A stretch of 64,000 nt of DNA from Parasponia andersonii (GCA_002914805.1 JXTB01000093.1:997165-1061164), one strand, 5' to 3'; positions 36,119 to 49,128 are shown, counted from the first letter of the stretch. A program made the numbers and translations. The notes: generated by a model from the letters alone, not told the origin.

Positions 36119-39100
36119 CTATATACACGTCGAGTTGACACCCAGAACAGCAGAAAAAACCCTTTTCATTTCCTTTACAGGATCGCCAACAAGTCCTGAT
36201 TTCACACGCCAAGCAATGTGATCGTCAGGCCTAACAAGGATGGCTCCTTTGTCAGTCATCTTACAGATATCCCACCATGACAATGAAGTGGGCGATTTCT
36301 TTACCTCAATAACATCTATGTAATTCTCCCAAGGTGCCAACAATGCCTTACTTCCTACCACTCCCAAAGGAGTACCAGCAGACCAGAGGACGCATATCCT
36401 GATGGAAACATTGAATTCCTCAGAAACCTCTAACGCAGTACGAGCAAGAACGTAGGATGACTCGATGGGCGCTATAACGAGAAGAAACTCCACTTTGTCT
36501 CCAGATATAAGATCCAAGGTTGAAATGATCTCCTACATAAAATTACCACCCATTTTAAATCACAGCTGTGGAAAAACCAAGTCGATATGGAAACAAAATT
36601 GATGACTGAAACAAATAGCCATCATACCTTACTTGAGGAATTTGACAACACCCTTACATTCATATGGGGCAGTCTGCACCCTGAATCTGCAGTAGGAATA
36701 TAATCCCTACGGCTACCAGTAGGTGCTTCAGGAGTACCAAGCACACAATCACTGTCAGGAACAAGTGCTCCTACAAGGTACCTGATATCAACGCCTAGAA
36801 TTAGACATGTATGGATAGATGCTTGTTCAGTTGACAATCCAATTATCAAATTAGTTAACTGAACAGACATTACACAAAGCCACGGCATCAGTAACGTGAC
36901 AAAAGCTAAAAACTTTATCTCAAAAAAGAGTTCAGTATAATTTATTGTAGAACTTGAAGAATCTGTAAGGTAAAGTGTATTGCAAGCAAGTCACAAAGCA
37001 TGATACCTGAAAAAGTCACAAAGCAAAGCATGATACCTGAAACCAAGATCCTCTGCAGGGAACTGGAGTTGTAGGCTCTTTCCTTCATCAAATATTTGTC
37101 TTAGCTTAGCAAGTCTTGAAGATCCAATTGGGTTCTTTTCATTCAGAAGAAATTCTGAAAGCTGTGCACGACCTACTGCAAAAATTCCATCCAAAATTGC
37201 CTTCTGTAGTCCAGATGGTAAAACAGCACCAACTTCATTGACAACTTGATGAACTGCAATCAAGAAAATAAGAAACATTTCACCACAAAGGAAGCTATAG
37301 TAAATCATGGACTAGAGGTTTATTGTAGATAAAAAATGAGATCAACGGCAATAATTTTCTTTGGTTTACCTGATTTCGCAACAGTTGGATCAAGACCAAG
37401 TGCAGCAGGAACTGTCATTGCTGCTTTAAAGTTTTGAATGCTAAGCTCCGTGTTGAAAATGGCAATCTAACATCAAGGGATAGCATTGTATGTCAAAGAT
37501 TTACTCTTTCTAAGAAATGAAAAGGTATAAAGCAACAAGAGTGAAGAAGATAAAACCAATACCGGCCTACGTTCCGTTTCATAAGTATTAAGTATTGAAA
37601 ATGGTGCAATACCCTTTGCTACAGAAGCTATTTTCCATGCAAGATTATGAGAATCCTGAATTCCAGTGTTCATTCCTGCGAAAACTGTGAATATGACTAT
37701 CGTTCTCTATAACAAAATACAAAACAACATTCATCAACCTTATGTCTGATGAAGCAGGTTATACAACACTAGCTGTGAGTTTTATCTAGAACCCTTCAGA
37801 ACTAAAAGGTATCCTCATGCAATTATCTGGATATGGAACTAAATGAAGTTACTTATTACATTTATCTAGTGTATTCAGCAACTAAGCCGCAATGACAAAA
37901 TTAATAATAATAGGACTTCACTATCAGCATAACAAAGGAACAACTAACCAAATCCCCCAGCAGGAGGGAAACGATGAGCAGCATCACCGGCAAGTATTAT
38001 TCGATTATCACGACATATAAACTTCTCAGCCACTTCAGCATGCATAATCCATGGCTTTATATCAATCACAGCTAGGTCTCTGAGCTCTCGACCAACCAAT
38101 TTAAAGATCAACTCCTCACACATCTATAAGAATTCGAATTCATCAAACCATTCACTGTTAAAGTAAAGAAGATGTTGTTTTAAGCTCGTTTAAATCTCAA
38201 GCCCTAAAAATGTTGTCATCTTTGTCGCACTGTTGCACATGAAGATGTCAATTTAAATCCAATATACATTTTTCACCATAATACAAGGAAAACTGTCACA
38301 TATTGCCATACAACAAACACTAATTGACAACCTATCTGTAATGACAAGGAGTACCTCAGTACTGAAATCTTGAATATTTTGCTGAGGTGGATAGAATGGT
38401 ATCTGCAAGAAGATGACACAATCAGAATATTTGCACATATATGGTACAAAAACCTTTCATGAATATATGTACATTTAGAAATGCGATACCTGGAAAACAA
38501 ATTCACCTTCCATGAGATCATGAGCAACAAGGACCCCGATGGCTTCGGTATTGAAAATAAAAAACAGCATACCAGGTCTCTCATTGAGCAAGTATTGCCC
38601 AAGCTCTTTACTCAAGAAATGGACACTAACAAGGTTTTGCAACTCTCTTTCACCTTTCATATCTATTCCGACAAGCTTACGTACAGTACTTCCAGCACCA
38701 TCTGCACCAACAAGGATATTACACCTGATATTCCTCTCCATAAACTTCCCATCCCTGACAATAGAAGCAGTTACAGTAAGATAGTCATTATTGGCATCTA
38801 CGCATAAACACTCATGCCCCATCAATATTTGCCTTTCCCTCAGGATCCCATGGTTGCGGCCTTCCAATTCTTCAGACTTGAAAACTTGGAAATTAAGATT
38901 TTCAAGCTGCTTTAATAGTAACCTCATCAACTTGTACTGGGAGAAGTGTGCAACAGACACTGGGCTGACAACTTGCTCAAAATCTGGTGTTAAGTAAAAA
39001 CCAAAATAGAAACGTTCAATATTATCACTTATATTCACAATTCTTTAATCTAGCATTTGTATTGAATATTATGCAATGTCCTTATAATTTTATAACAATA

Positions 39101-39977
39101 CAAGTATTCTGAACCATTAACCATAATATTCACCTTGAGGTTCCATATGATCAACTGAACCAAGAATCGAACCAGATAGCGAAGTACAATATATGAACTT
39201 TCTCCAGAATTCTACTGGCGGTTGGGACCTCTGAATCTCCTCAGCAAGGCCATCCAATTTGCAAAACACCTAAAAAAAAGACAGTTCAAATAAAGCCTGA
39301 AAATGCAAGTAACCCATTGAATTATAGCTCCCACATAAGAAATCAACCTCCATGGATCGGTTGTTGATGAAGTGTGCCTGTGGATGCTCCGAAAAACTCT
39401 TGCTTTTCTCCAAAACCGCACATTTGACCCCTACACCACAACATTAACACGTGATCTACTCCCAACTGTCGTCCCAACTCAACATCTACGAGAAAGCAGC
39501 TTTGAATAAACTAAGGTACATCAATCAATAAGAGGAACAAAAGTTCCGTTAACGTATTGTATTAACACAAAGCTAAGCTATGCAGAAACCAATAGAAGAA
39601 TAATTTTGAAGCATTAGATCCCCATAACCACCTACTTGCAAACAAGGGAAGAAATATATGAAGTTTACAGCTACTGAGTTGAAAGAAACAAGTATAAGAG
39701 TTCTACATTCCTTCTCAATAATTTCTGAGCCACACAACAACAAAATGACCGAGCTAATAGTAAAGGGTATACCCAATTTGGTTAAAAGTATAGAAAGAAC
39801 GAGACCCACTGGCCCTGCGCCTACTATGAGAACCGGAAGCACAGTATCCTCGCCGTTGTTGAAAAGCTTGGAGCTTGATAAGGACCTACTCTGAATGCAA
39901 CCCAGTGGGAAAGCTTTGATTCTGGACTTTCCACTGCGTTGGCCATGGAAGCTTTTGAAAAACCTGAAAACCCCCAT
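36119..39977 (-). CDS. FAD-dependent monooxygenase, EMB2421-like
   Basis: Eleven exons give about 711 residues (plus coordinates, gene order): 39773-39977, 39348-39430, 39134-39269, 38490-38983, 38355-38402, 37949-38123, 37563-37675, 37370-37466, 37037-37253, 36628-36781, 36119-36532. It is a class A flavoprotein hydroxylase of the PheA/UbiH type. Dinucleotide-binding GAGPVG at 53-58, a DG motif in ILVGADGAGSTVRK (Asp near 236) and the FAD ribityl-binding GD motif in IILAGDAAHRFPPAGGFGMN (Asp near 369) are intact. A C-terminal thioredoxin-like domain is suggested by the last 135 residues (KGAILVRPDDHIAWR). The N-terminus (MGVFRFFKSFHGQRSGKSRI) is basic and Ser/Arg-rich without acidic residues, fitting mitochondrial import. 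The remembered relative is At1g24340, embryo-essential; the substrate is unknown. A short duplication copies the exon 9 donor. Confidence 0.9.
36986..37040 (-). repeat. Duplicated exon 9 splice-donor segment
   Basis: On the minus strand TTTCAGGTATCATGCTTTG occurs twice, about 32 bases apart. The upstream copy is the real donor of exon 9 (GGTTTCAG|GTATCA). The second lies in the intron and keeps both the CAG and GTATCA context. Use of the second would add 32 bases and shift the frame. Confidence 0.8.
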
Positions 39978-40223
39978 GACCCAGAAGCCGAAACCAAGTC
40001 TAGCGTGTGGCCATGGAAGGTATGGAGCAAGGAGAAGTGGAGCAGAGGTGGTTGTCAGCGACTGTGATGGTTAGTTGGAGAAGGTCGGTTTGAGTTCTGG
40101 GCCGAATCTTTTGGGCCCAGTAGTTCAACGGGCTATTCTCATTTCTGAGGCCTGCCACAGAATATTTGAATTTCACTTTCTCCCCCTTTTCTCTCCGACA
40201 ATTTTTTCCCTTTTTCTTTCCTA

Positions 40224-40635
40224 GCTATATTTAGTATAAAGGAAAAGGAAAAAAGAGAAAAAAATTTGAGAAAAAAGTGAAAAGAAAATAAAAAAAATTA
40301 AGCTATTCGGTAAAAGAGAAAAAGGAATGGAAAAGAGAAGAGAAAAAAATTTGTGGGCTACACAAACTTTTTTCTACCCAAAAATGGAAAGAAGAAGATG
40401 GAAAAATTATTTACTAATGTGTGAAACTAAATTTACTAAACTAATCTTATACACTAGTTTTAAAATTTTGTTAAAAATAGCAAAACAATCATTTTAAAAT
40501 AAAGTAGTTTTATTTTCTCCGTACAGGGTAAACAACCATCGATGAAAAATATTTTTCTTTTTATCTTATATATTTTTTATTCCTCTTAATTTTTCATTTT
40601 CTCCTACATTTTTTTCTCTCTAACAAACATAGCCT
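40224..40635. mobile_element. MITE of the GGCTATGTTTG family
   Basis: The right end is TAACAAACATAGCC; the left end is an eroded GCTATATTTAGTATAAAGG followed by purine-rich GGAAAAAAGAG sequence. It has the same purine/pyrimidine foldback design as 19921-20346. It lies just upstream of the EMB2421-like gene, within 250 bases of its start codon, so it may touch that promoter. Confidence 0.5.
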
Positions 40636-41580
40636 TTAAAGCTTTAATTGTATATGGGATTGAGATTAGGATTGGGATTGAGGTTGAGATTATTTATACG
40701 AAACCCATGTTTGATGCCAACTTGAGATTGAGATAAATAATCATAATCCAAATATAATTTCATACGAGTGAGATAATTAATCACGTACTCAATACTAGTA
40801 AGGCTCACATACATTTTTAAATAGGCCATATAAAAATATGACCAAATTTTGGGCCCACTTTGAGTAAATGTCATTTTGTCAAATGCTATAGCAAAATGTT
40901 TGGCATATATGCATATATATATCGAGTATAAAATTTTATATACCTAATACATTTCAGCACAATAATTAAATTTAGTAGATATGTTTATCTACCAAGTGTA
41001 AAAATATATATACATAAAAATTTAGCTATAAAATTTAAAAAGTGAACATCTACTTAATCAAATTTAAAATATTAATTATCTACCTAAATTTTTCTTTATA
41101 AATTTCAAAATTAGTGAGCCTCATATTAGAAATATATATTTTTTTTCCATTTTTTAAAATTTTAGTTAATTTAAAATAAATCTATTACACATTCCAATAA
41201 AAAGAAAGTAGACCTCGTACTGTAATAATAACTTTAATCCAATCTAACAAGGCATCAAATATACTAAATATAAAATAATATCAAGTTTATATGTTATAAT
41301 TCAATTTGATGCAATAGTACAATCTCAATCATCCGAACTAATTGCACCCCAAAGTGATTGTTACACATCTAACTTTGGCACTGTACATGACACACTACTG
41401 ACTACTTGGCTAGTGCGTAGTAGCAAGGGTAACTAATAAACGTGGATCAATCAAAGCATTTTTTGGGAAGGAGAGAGTGAAATATGCGTTAAGCAGAATC
41501 TAGTCAAATGTACATAAAGACGTACAACAGTAATTTATTAACCAATTATAACACACACAGCACAAACTCACAGATGCACC
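40636..41580. other. AT-rich intergenic DNA
   Basis: No gene supported between the MITE and the remorin promoter. Short purine-rich and AT-rich stretches only. Confidence 0.5.
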
Positions 41581-41589
41581 CCATCCTGG

Positions 41590-41730
41590 CCACGTGACAA
41601 GGCCAGAAAGCTCACATTTTCATCAAAAACCATTCATTAGTTTTTATAGCTATTATTACCACTCCAATAACCCCCCGACACCTCTCTAATCAAACTGACA
41701 CACCCCAATTCATCCTAACCGTCCACGTGT
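41590..41730 (+). promoter_or_regulatory. Two G-box/ABRE motifs upstream of the remorin gene
   Basis: CACGTG occurs at 41591-41596 (GGCCACGTGACA) and 41724-41729 (GTCCACGTGTCAC; includes the ABRE core ACGTGTC). A TATA-like ATAGATAAAAG follows at about 41825, putting both within 250 bases of a likely start. bZIP/bHLH binding, for example abscisic-acid or light response, is an inference from motif identity. Confidence 0.45.
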
Positions 41731-42876
41731 CACCACTGTAATACACCGAAGAGCTAGTAGCCGTTAAAAGGACAGCCCACATATTCAAAACCTCTCTCTC
41801 TCAAAGTACCGCAGAGCACAATATAGATAAAAGCCATTTATTTTTTGTTCCTTTTCTCTGAGTCGCAGTGACCCTCATGAGACGGTGAAACCGCGAGTTT
41901 GCAAGTTGCACCCCACCACCTGGACTTAGCATTATTATTCAATATTTCAGTAGTAATATACATTGATATTCCATCAATTCCTACGTAACGTAGTTTTTTA
42001 TGCATATAGATTTGTATCTATATTTTTTTACTACCATGTGTGTGTGTGTTGGCCGGCTCAAGTTTCAACCATACAAAAAGTTTTACTTCACTTTTTTAGT
42101 CCTTTTTTTTTCTTTTTTAACGTTCAGTGGATCTGAACTACTTCAACTCGTTTAACTCTTGTAAGTCTCAAAATTCCACGCGGGTTTAAGGTATTTCTTC
42201 CCATCAGTCCAGTCAAGCTCTGAGAGACTCACCTGGCAATTTTTCTTGTTCTACCCATCTCGATTATTTGGCTTTTCAACCCTTTCGGTGGGCACCCTTC
42301 TTTTCTGTTTTCCTTCTTTTTTTTTTCCAAAAAAAAAAAAAATCTCGGGGGAAGAAGGGTCGTTAAGTGTTTATATAGCGAGTTTTTTCACTTTTTGGTT
42401 TATAGATAAATCCCAGATGGGTCCCTTAGCTGCAGTACTGGTGCCGGAAGTTTCAGATATTTGTGGCTTCCTGTGAAGTAATATTAATGCTTTTTGTTTG
42501 GTATGACACATTTGGCTATGGTTTTTTAATTACTTGTAAAGGCATACCATACGTTTGATAATAAGGTGCCATCATCATATATGCTTTGTTAAGTTTATTT
42601 CTAGCTCATTTCATATGTAGTTATTTTGCTTCTATATCCATAAGGGGCAGCTAGTCTTTGTGGCCTTGTTGGGTGCATTTAAACTTGGACCAGTTCTTGT
42701 CTCATAGATCTGCTTTTCTAGAAAGTTAATAAGAGATCTAAGGATTTGTAGTTGAGTACAGTACGACTGGAATCTGTAGTTCTGTTTTCAGAGGTCATGA
42801 CCTAAAGCTCCATGTTTGGTTTTGGGTGAAAATTAAGAAGTAGAAGAAACTAGAGAGCTTTACTTGGTGAGCAACA

Positions 42877-44821
42877 ATGAGATCTATAGAGGAGAAGGGA
42901 TGCTACAACAATGGACCAGTGCAAGAGAATATTTCAAGCAGCAGCGGTTTAAGCTTTGAGTTTCACAAAGGGAATAATGGAGCTAACCGTACATCTCACC
43001 GCAACCACCATCATCACCATCGAACAGCCTTAGGCAAATCAACGCCGTCGAAGTGGGACGACGCGCAAAAATGGCTGGTTGGTCTGTCAAGAGGGGGAGA
43101 GAAAAACCAATCCTCCAAAACCAAGCCTCGGAACTCGAATGCAGATGATTTGAGACTAATATCTCCTGTACCACAAAAGGAACTGGAAAACTCGAGTAGC
43201 GAAGATGAAGATGAAGGAGAACAAGAGGTGGGAATTGGTTGTTCTAGTTCTGTAAAAATGGCTCAGCAGTATGATGTTGAAACGAAGAAGGTGGATGGTA
43301 ACTATGAGTCGGTATGGCGAATCAACAAGCCAGTGGAAAACTCAACAACAGTAGTCAGATCAATATGTGTGAGGGACATGGGCACTGAGATGACTCCCAT
43401 TGCTAGCCAAGAGCCTTCGAGAACTGCTACTCCTCTCAGAGCTACAACTCCTGTGGCAAGAAGCCCTATATCTTCAGGATCTTCCACTCCGGCGAGGTGT
43501 CAACATCGGATGCCGGCTAATATTGAGGGCCAGCACACATGTCCACAGTCATCAGACGGCAGAGGTGAGGCCAACCCTTCTGGCAGGGGGAGTGGTTCGA
43601 CCAGAAGATATATAGAAGAATCGAATGATTGCAAGAACAAACCTGATCAGAACCAGAATTCAGATCAGGATGGGACGCTGAATCCATTAGAAACCCAAGC
43701 AGTGGCTTGGGATGAGGCTGAGCGTGCCAAATACATGGCAAGGTGATTTGCTAATGTTCATTTTTCTATGGCTGCTAAGTCGGCTTAAATTTTGATTGAT
43801 AGGCAGAGTTGTTGAGTATTTTGTACTTTATATTAAAAAAATATTAAAAGGGTATAAACATTTGTGTCTTTAATGTTTGTAGGTACAAGCATGAAGAGGT
43901 GAAGATCCAAGCATGGGAAAATCACGAGAAGAGGAAAGCTGAAATGGAAATGAGAAAAATGGAGGTAACTTTTCTCCAGATTCCTAGTTTTTCACCTCAC
44001 TCCACTTTTCTTTTTCAAACTATTGAATTAGTAAATTCTTGCTACTTAACAAAAAGGAAAACTTTTTACTGGAGTTGATTGATTCCAAAGAGGGATCTAT
44101 GCTGATGTTGATTGTTCTTTAACCATTATGCCATTGGAAAACAAATCAGAGAACTAGTCTACATGCTATATTTGCATTGTTCTTCATATTACCTAAAGAA
44201 ACCTGTTAAGACGCTTGTTCTTTTAGTTGAGATTACAAAGCATCTGTTGGATTAGGCTTTTAATATCGTCGTTGCCAAAATTTACATAGAAAAAAGATTT
44301 AAGGGGTTGCGGACACATTTGGAACAGAGATTTCAATTTATCATTTTAGAAAGTATTGTCAGGAGCAGAGCAATAATGTGCTGCAGAATTCATGCTATAA
44401 TGGAATCCCGATGACATAACATATTTATGTATTTAGATATCTGGTGTAACCAAGTCTTCTCAAATATTACCATAAGCAAACAGTTTGGAGTTACTAAGCT
44501 AGATTCACTTCGATTTGGTCAATTTGGATACTGTTGACTACACCTTAGCATTTGATACACTTGGTTTTTATATTGTTCAGCTTTCTAACTGTACTTTTGG
44601 TATGTTTTCAGGTAAAGGCTGAGAGAATTAAAGCTCGGGCGCAAGAAAGATTGGCAAACAAGCTTGCGTCCACTCGAAGAATAGCCGAGGAGAAGCGTGC
44701 GAATGCAGAGGCTAAACTGAATGAGAAAGCTGTGAGAACCTCAGAAAGAGCAGATTATATCAGAAGAACTGGTCACTTGCCCTCTTCATTCTCCTTCAAG
44801 TTACCTTCCCTTTGCTGGTAG
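42877..44821 (+). CDS. Remorin family protein with long N-terminal region
   Basis: Three exons give 385 residues: 42877-43742, 43883-43964, 44612-44821. Remorins are plant plasma-membrane nanodomain scaffolds. The Remorin_C domain (PF03763) covers about residues 272-380: QAVAWDEAERAKYMARYKHE, ENHEKRKAEMEMRKMEVKAE, then a Lys/Arg/Glu-rich coiled coil (NKLASTRRIAEEKRANAEAK). The C-terminal tail RRTGHLPSSFSFKLPSLCW is the typical amphipathic anchor, with a Cys next to last that may be S-acylated. The ~270-residue N-terminal part is disordered, with a His run (HRNHHHHH), a WDDAQKWLVGLSRGG motif shared by long remorins, an acidic stretch and a Ser/Thr/Pro region with possible phosphosites. Like At1g67590. 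The start ATG at 42877 is the first in frame after a leader of about 1 kb. Confidence 0.92.
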
Positions 44822-46127
44822 CAAATGTGCTAATGGTTTTTCTGTTGTACCAACTCTTAAGTATACATATGGAAGCTTTTGATTGATTTTGAAAGATGTC
44901 ATAAATGTTAACTGCTGAATAATGCATTTTGCAGTTAATTCATTGTGTTAAGTTAAATATTGAACCAACTTTCTATGACTGACGTTGAAGATTACTTCTG
45001 TTTTCTCCTAGCACTTTTGGTCTTCAACTCCTTTACTTTCTTATCTATACGTATGTATGTATAGGAGTATATATATATATATATTAGCGGATAATTAGCT
45101 TGAATAGTAAGTTGTCTGTGAGGTTTTAGGTGATTAAATATTGTCCTTTCCTTTGAAAATAAAACCTATGTACACTTTATACACGGTTGAAGGCAGCAAA
45201 GAAATATTTATTTTGGGTGTTCTGTTCTTTATCCGACATTGCCTATGGTTTTGATGTTTTGTCATTGAAACTAAAACCCAGAGGAAGAATAATAGATATT
45301 CATTGATATAAAACTTGTATCATAGTTTTCGCTGTTATCACTAATTGAATCTTCCCATGCAGATTCTCAATTTGCAATGTAAAACACAGCCTTCCAAATG
45401 CAACAACAGTCTTATGGTAAATAAAATCATCGACAAACATAAACCATGGTTCAGTTGATGTCTCTTCTGGTAGAGAGTTATACCACAGTTTTGTAAGACT
45501 AATTAAATTGAAGAGATTGTCATATCATGCAAAGAATACTTTCTTCTATGTTTCAGCTAATTTAGTAGTTAAATATTTTTCATTCTTGCTGGAGAAATGT
45601 ACTTACTAATTTTATTTCTGACAAGTAGTTATATGTGCTTTTCCTTAAAAACACACTTCTTTTGGGCCAAATCCAACGACTAGGCACTTCAACAAAAGTC
45701 AATACTTAAGATCCTAGAAAAAGTCATATATTATGAATTAAATTACTCCTAATAAGATCGATCCCCACCCCCTCTTTTTTTTTTTTTAAACTATTATATG
45801 TTCACATGTCAATTTTTCAAGCGACAGTAAATATACCTGGACACACAATTTTCTTTTATACTTAATTTTTATTAATAATAAAAAAAATAATGATATAGAG
45901 CAATGGTGAGGTGACATCTAGCATTGTTATTATTTAAAAATAATCAGCAGATAATCTGATGCTAAATGTATTTTATTAAAAAATTATGCAATAATTCAAA
46001 CTAGTCATAAAATTGAGCAACATATCCACAAAAGAAAAAAATATTTACTACTAGAATACTAAAGAAGGAGATGCCAGCATAAATGTACCTGTTATTACAC
46101 CACATAACATGGTGCTAGAAATAAGGT
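44822..46127. other. Remorin 3' flank and intergenic DNA
   Basis: It includes the probable 3' UTR, a short (TA)n run at about 45068-45085 and AT-rich sequence. No gene supported. Confidence 0.5.
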
Positions 46128-46706
46128 ATTCTTTGCAAAATACACTTTTACATAGTGTATTTACAAAATACACCTCTTTTAATAATTTTTTTTGATAAGT
46201 AAAAAATTTTTAAGTTTTAGATTATTTTAAATACAAAAATGTCCTTTATCACAGACATTCATATTTCAGCTAGAATGGTGAGGTCGAGTTTTTAAACAAC
46301 TTGTCTAGCGTGATTCGCTACTCTATCTAACACATCATGTCTAGCCTTGTTTGGTGTTAAATATTTAAGTGCACATTTTTTTTCCTCTCAGGTTCCTAGA
46401 CATATTGTATAGCTCTTGATACTTTTGTTTGGTATGACTAGACATCCTATCTAGCGCAGATCGACACAATGTCTATCTATGTCAGGTGCTAAATACTTAA
46501 ATGTATTTTTTTTCTATTAAATTTATAAACATATTGTTTAGCTCTCAACACCCTTGTTTAGCTCTCGACACCCTTATTTAACACTTTCGATTTAAGGGAA
46601 TATAAATCTTTTTATATATTTTTTATTTTTAAAAATAATGTATTTCATCTAAAAACTATTAAGAGAAGTGTATTTTCTGAAACTCATTATTATAGGGTTG
46701 TATTTC
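46128..46706. mobile_element. Foldback element with ~55-bp complex TIRs
   Basis: The left end has TGCAAAATACAC, then TTACAAAATACACCTC and TTTTAATA. The right end carries the inverse: TATTAAGAGAAGTGTATTTT, CTGAAACTC, then TTGTATTTCACC. The paired AAATACA words keep spacing of 20 versus 22 bases. The interior contains a ~125-bp imperfect direct duplication (about 46345-46450 and 46475-46575; words GTG.TAAATA.TTAA and ACATATTGT.TAGCTCT). It is non-coding; Mutator-like MITEs can have this build, but the superfamily is not proven. Confidence 0.6.
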
Positions 46707-48112
46707 ACCTAATTTCCCTATAAAGAATCATTATGCAAAAGTATTTTTGAAAGGAATTGAGAAAAAAGTGTAATAAGGAATCAATTATTGTATTTTTTTT
46801 TTCAATTTAACTCAAAAAATTTGAAAAATAAAATAGACATAAAAGGGAAATAGTTCTACGTCTTTTTGTATTAGGACCCGAACTATTACGAATTATTAAA
46901 CTTGGCATAAAAATGAAAAATAAAATTACATTAAAATAAAAAATAAAAAAAGTTTCACACTCAGGTCTAGTAATGGTCTTGTGATAAAGAATCTCATTCG
47001 TAAATTTTAGAAAAATTAACCTTAAATATTACATCATATATCTAAATGTATCTAATATCGTGGCTAAAATGCTAATTTGTTTTTTTAATATTAGAACTTA
47101 ATTTACAAAATTGATGTACTATTCAAAAACACGTCTAAGTATTTAGTAAATTATACATTGTGTATGTTGTAAAATGATATTTAAACAATTCACATTATGG
47201 TAGTAGGATTAACTTTGAAAAGTAATATTTGCTATGCTTCTTAAATTCTGCTTAAAATAGCGATTATACAATAACTTTTAAAATATGATAACCAAAAGCT
47301 GAAACTTACTAAATGTCTCTCTCTTTTTCTGTAATGGCTTTTAAAAGCTAAAAGTATTATCCAGAAGAAATCCCAAACAAAGTCTAAAATTAATTTTCCC
47401 ATACAAGCAATGATACAATATAATTTTGAATTTATGAAATTTTCACTAAAATGGATTAGTATTTTTACTAAAAAAAATTTTATTTTCTGAATTGAGTTAT
47501 ATTTTCTCTTATATTTCACTACAAACTTTAAAATATGGTAAAAAATAAAAATGAAAAAAAATCGCTTTAGAGAACTCGGACACACACACTTGAGGAAGAT
47601 TTGTAATATTATAGTCTTCAGGCTAATTCCACTTGTGCTCTAAAATGGAGTTTCTTTTTCTTTTTCAAACAACAACTGAGCTCCAACATTACGCCATCTT
47701 GATCTTTATATTGGAGTTTGCGTCGTTAACGGCGTGCCACTGTAATAATGGCATAGGCTGCCGATTTTCTCAAAATACTCCCCATTAAAATAATAATTTC
47801 TATAAATCTCCTAGGTCATGTTTAATATTTTAATATAATATATTTTAATTAATGTAACTCCGTTTTATAAATTATTAAATCAATTAAGATAATAATTAAT
47901 TAATTTAATATCTTTTAAGTTGATTAAAAAAATATTAAAGATTTACAAATAATTAAAATTGTGTATATAATACTTAAAAATTAGTAAAATAATTAATATT
48001 CAATTAAATTTAACAAAAACACTTTCATAACAATAAAATAGATAAATATAAAATTGATGAACAAGAAATTAAAAATATATAGAGTTAAAAGGCGAAAAAA
48101 AAATACAAAATA
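46707..48112. other. AT-rich intergenic DNA
   Basis: No gene supported. The frame at 47241-47585 (-) is low complexity and lacks a domain. Confidence 0.5.
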
Positions 48113-48497
48113 CCTTTTTTTAAAAGGAAATTATCATTTTTATACCCTGTATTTTGACACTTTGTTCAGTTTATACATTCTGTTATGGTTATTATCAATA
48201 TTGACCCTTAAATTTCATATTTGTTACAAATTTATACCCTGACGCTAATTTAGATAAGTTAATTTTTTCAAGATGATTTAATAAACTTATTATTGGATAA
48301 GTTTTTATATGGTTTATTTTCAATTTTTTAAACGACAACTTGGTAAATTAACTGCTCTAAATTGGTATCATGGTATAAATTTGTAACAGATTTCAAATCT
48401 AAGAGTCAATGTTGACAATAACTAAAACAGAAGATATAATTTGAACAAAATATCAAAATACATGATATAAAAATGATAATATCCCTTTTTTAAAAGG
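48113..48497. mobile_element. MITE with ~125-bp terminal inverted repeats
   Basis: The left arm (CCTTTTTTTAAAAGG, then TTATCATTTTTATACCCTG, TATTTTGACACTTTGTTCAG, TTGTTACAAATTTATACC) is inverted as the right arm from about 48370 to 48497. The arms match about four bases in five over roughly 125 bp, so two thirds of the element is hairpin stem. The two short open frames here are mirror products of the arms. Long TIRs suggest a Mutator-like MITE. Confidence 0.75.
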
Positions 48498-49100
48498 TAC
48501 ATAATACAATGTGGAATTAAAAAAATTAAAAGAAAATACAACATAACTAAAACATAGGAATTAGTATTATAGGAGATTATTTCAAGAACCTCCGGTATTA
48601 GTAAAATATTGTCCAAAAACTTTACGTGTATCTGGAGAGCCTTCCCTACTACAAATGTATTAATTGATCATTTATAGAGTGAAAATAGTCGTTTGGATGT
48701 TTAAATATTAATTAATATAAAGTTTTTTCTTATTTCATTTAATTTTAAGGAGTCTTTTTTTTTTGTATATAAAAAGTATAATGTGTTCATGAATAATAAA
48801 TAAAATAATTTTAGCTAATTTAATTTAATTTATAATTTAGTAATTTATATTGTATTATTATTTATGTAATTTAGTAAATAATATAAATTTTAATATATTA
48901 TTAAATTAATATGTCTTATACTAATAAATACTTATAGATAATTAATAAAAAGGAGATTTGGTGTAAAAAAAAATAGCGAGAATTTATTTTTCTCTTTAGC
49001 CTATAGAATATTTTGATATAATATTTAGTATAATTGATTGAACTTTGGAGACTAAAAAAAATATGATGTGAAAATTACACCATTTCAGGGAAAAAGAAAA
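48498..49100. other. AT-rich DNA upstream of the CDKG2-like gene
   Basis: No gene or element recognised; probably distal promoter. Confidence 0.45.
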
Positions 49101-49128
49101 AAGAATATAAAAGTATTAAATAATAGTT

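Noticed and set aside
48054-48616. Two small frames, one on each strand
   Set aside because: They are mirror products of the long inverted arms of one MITE.
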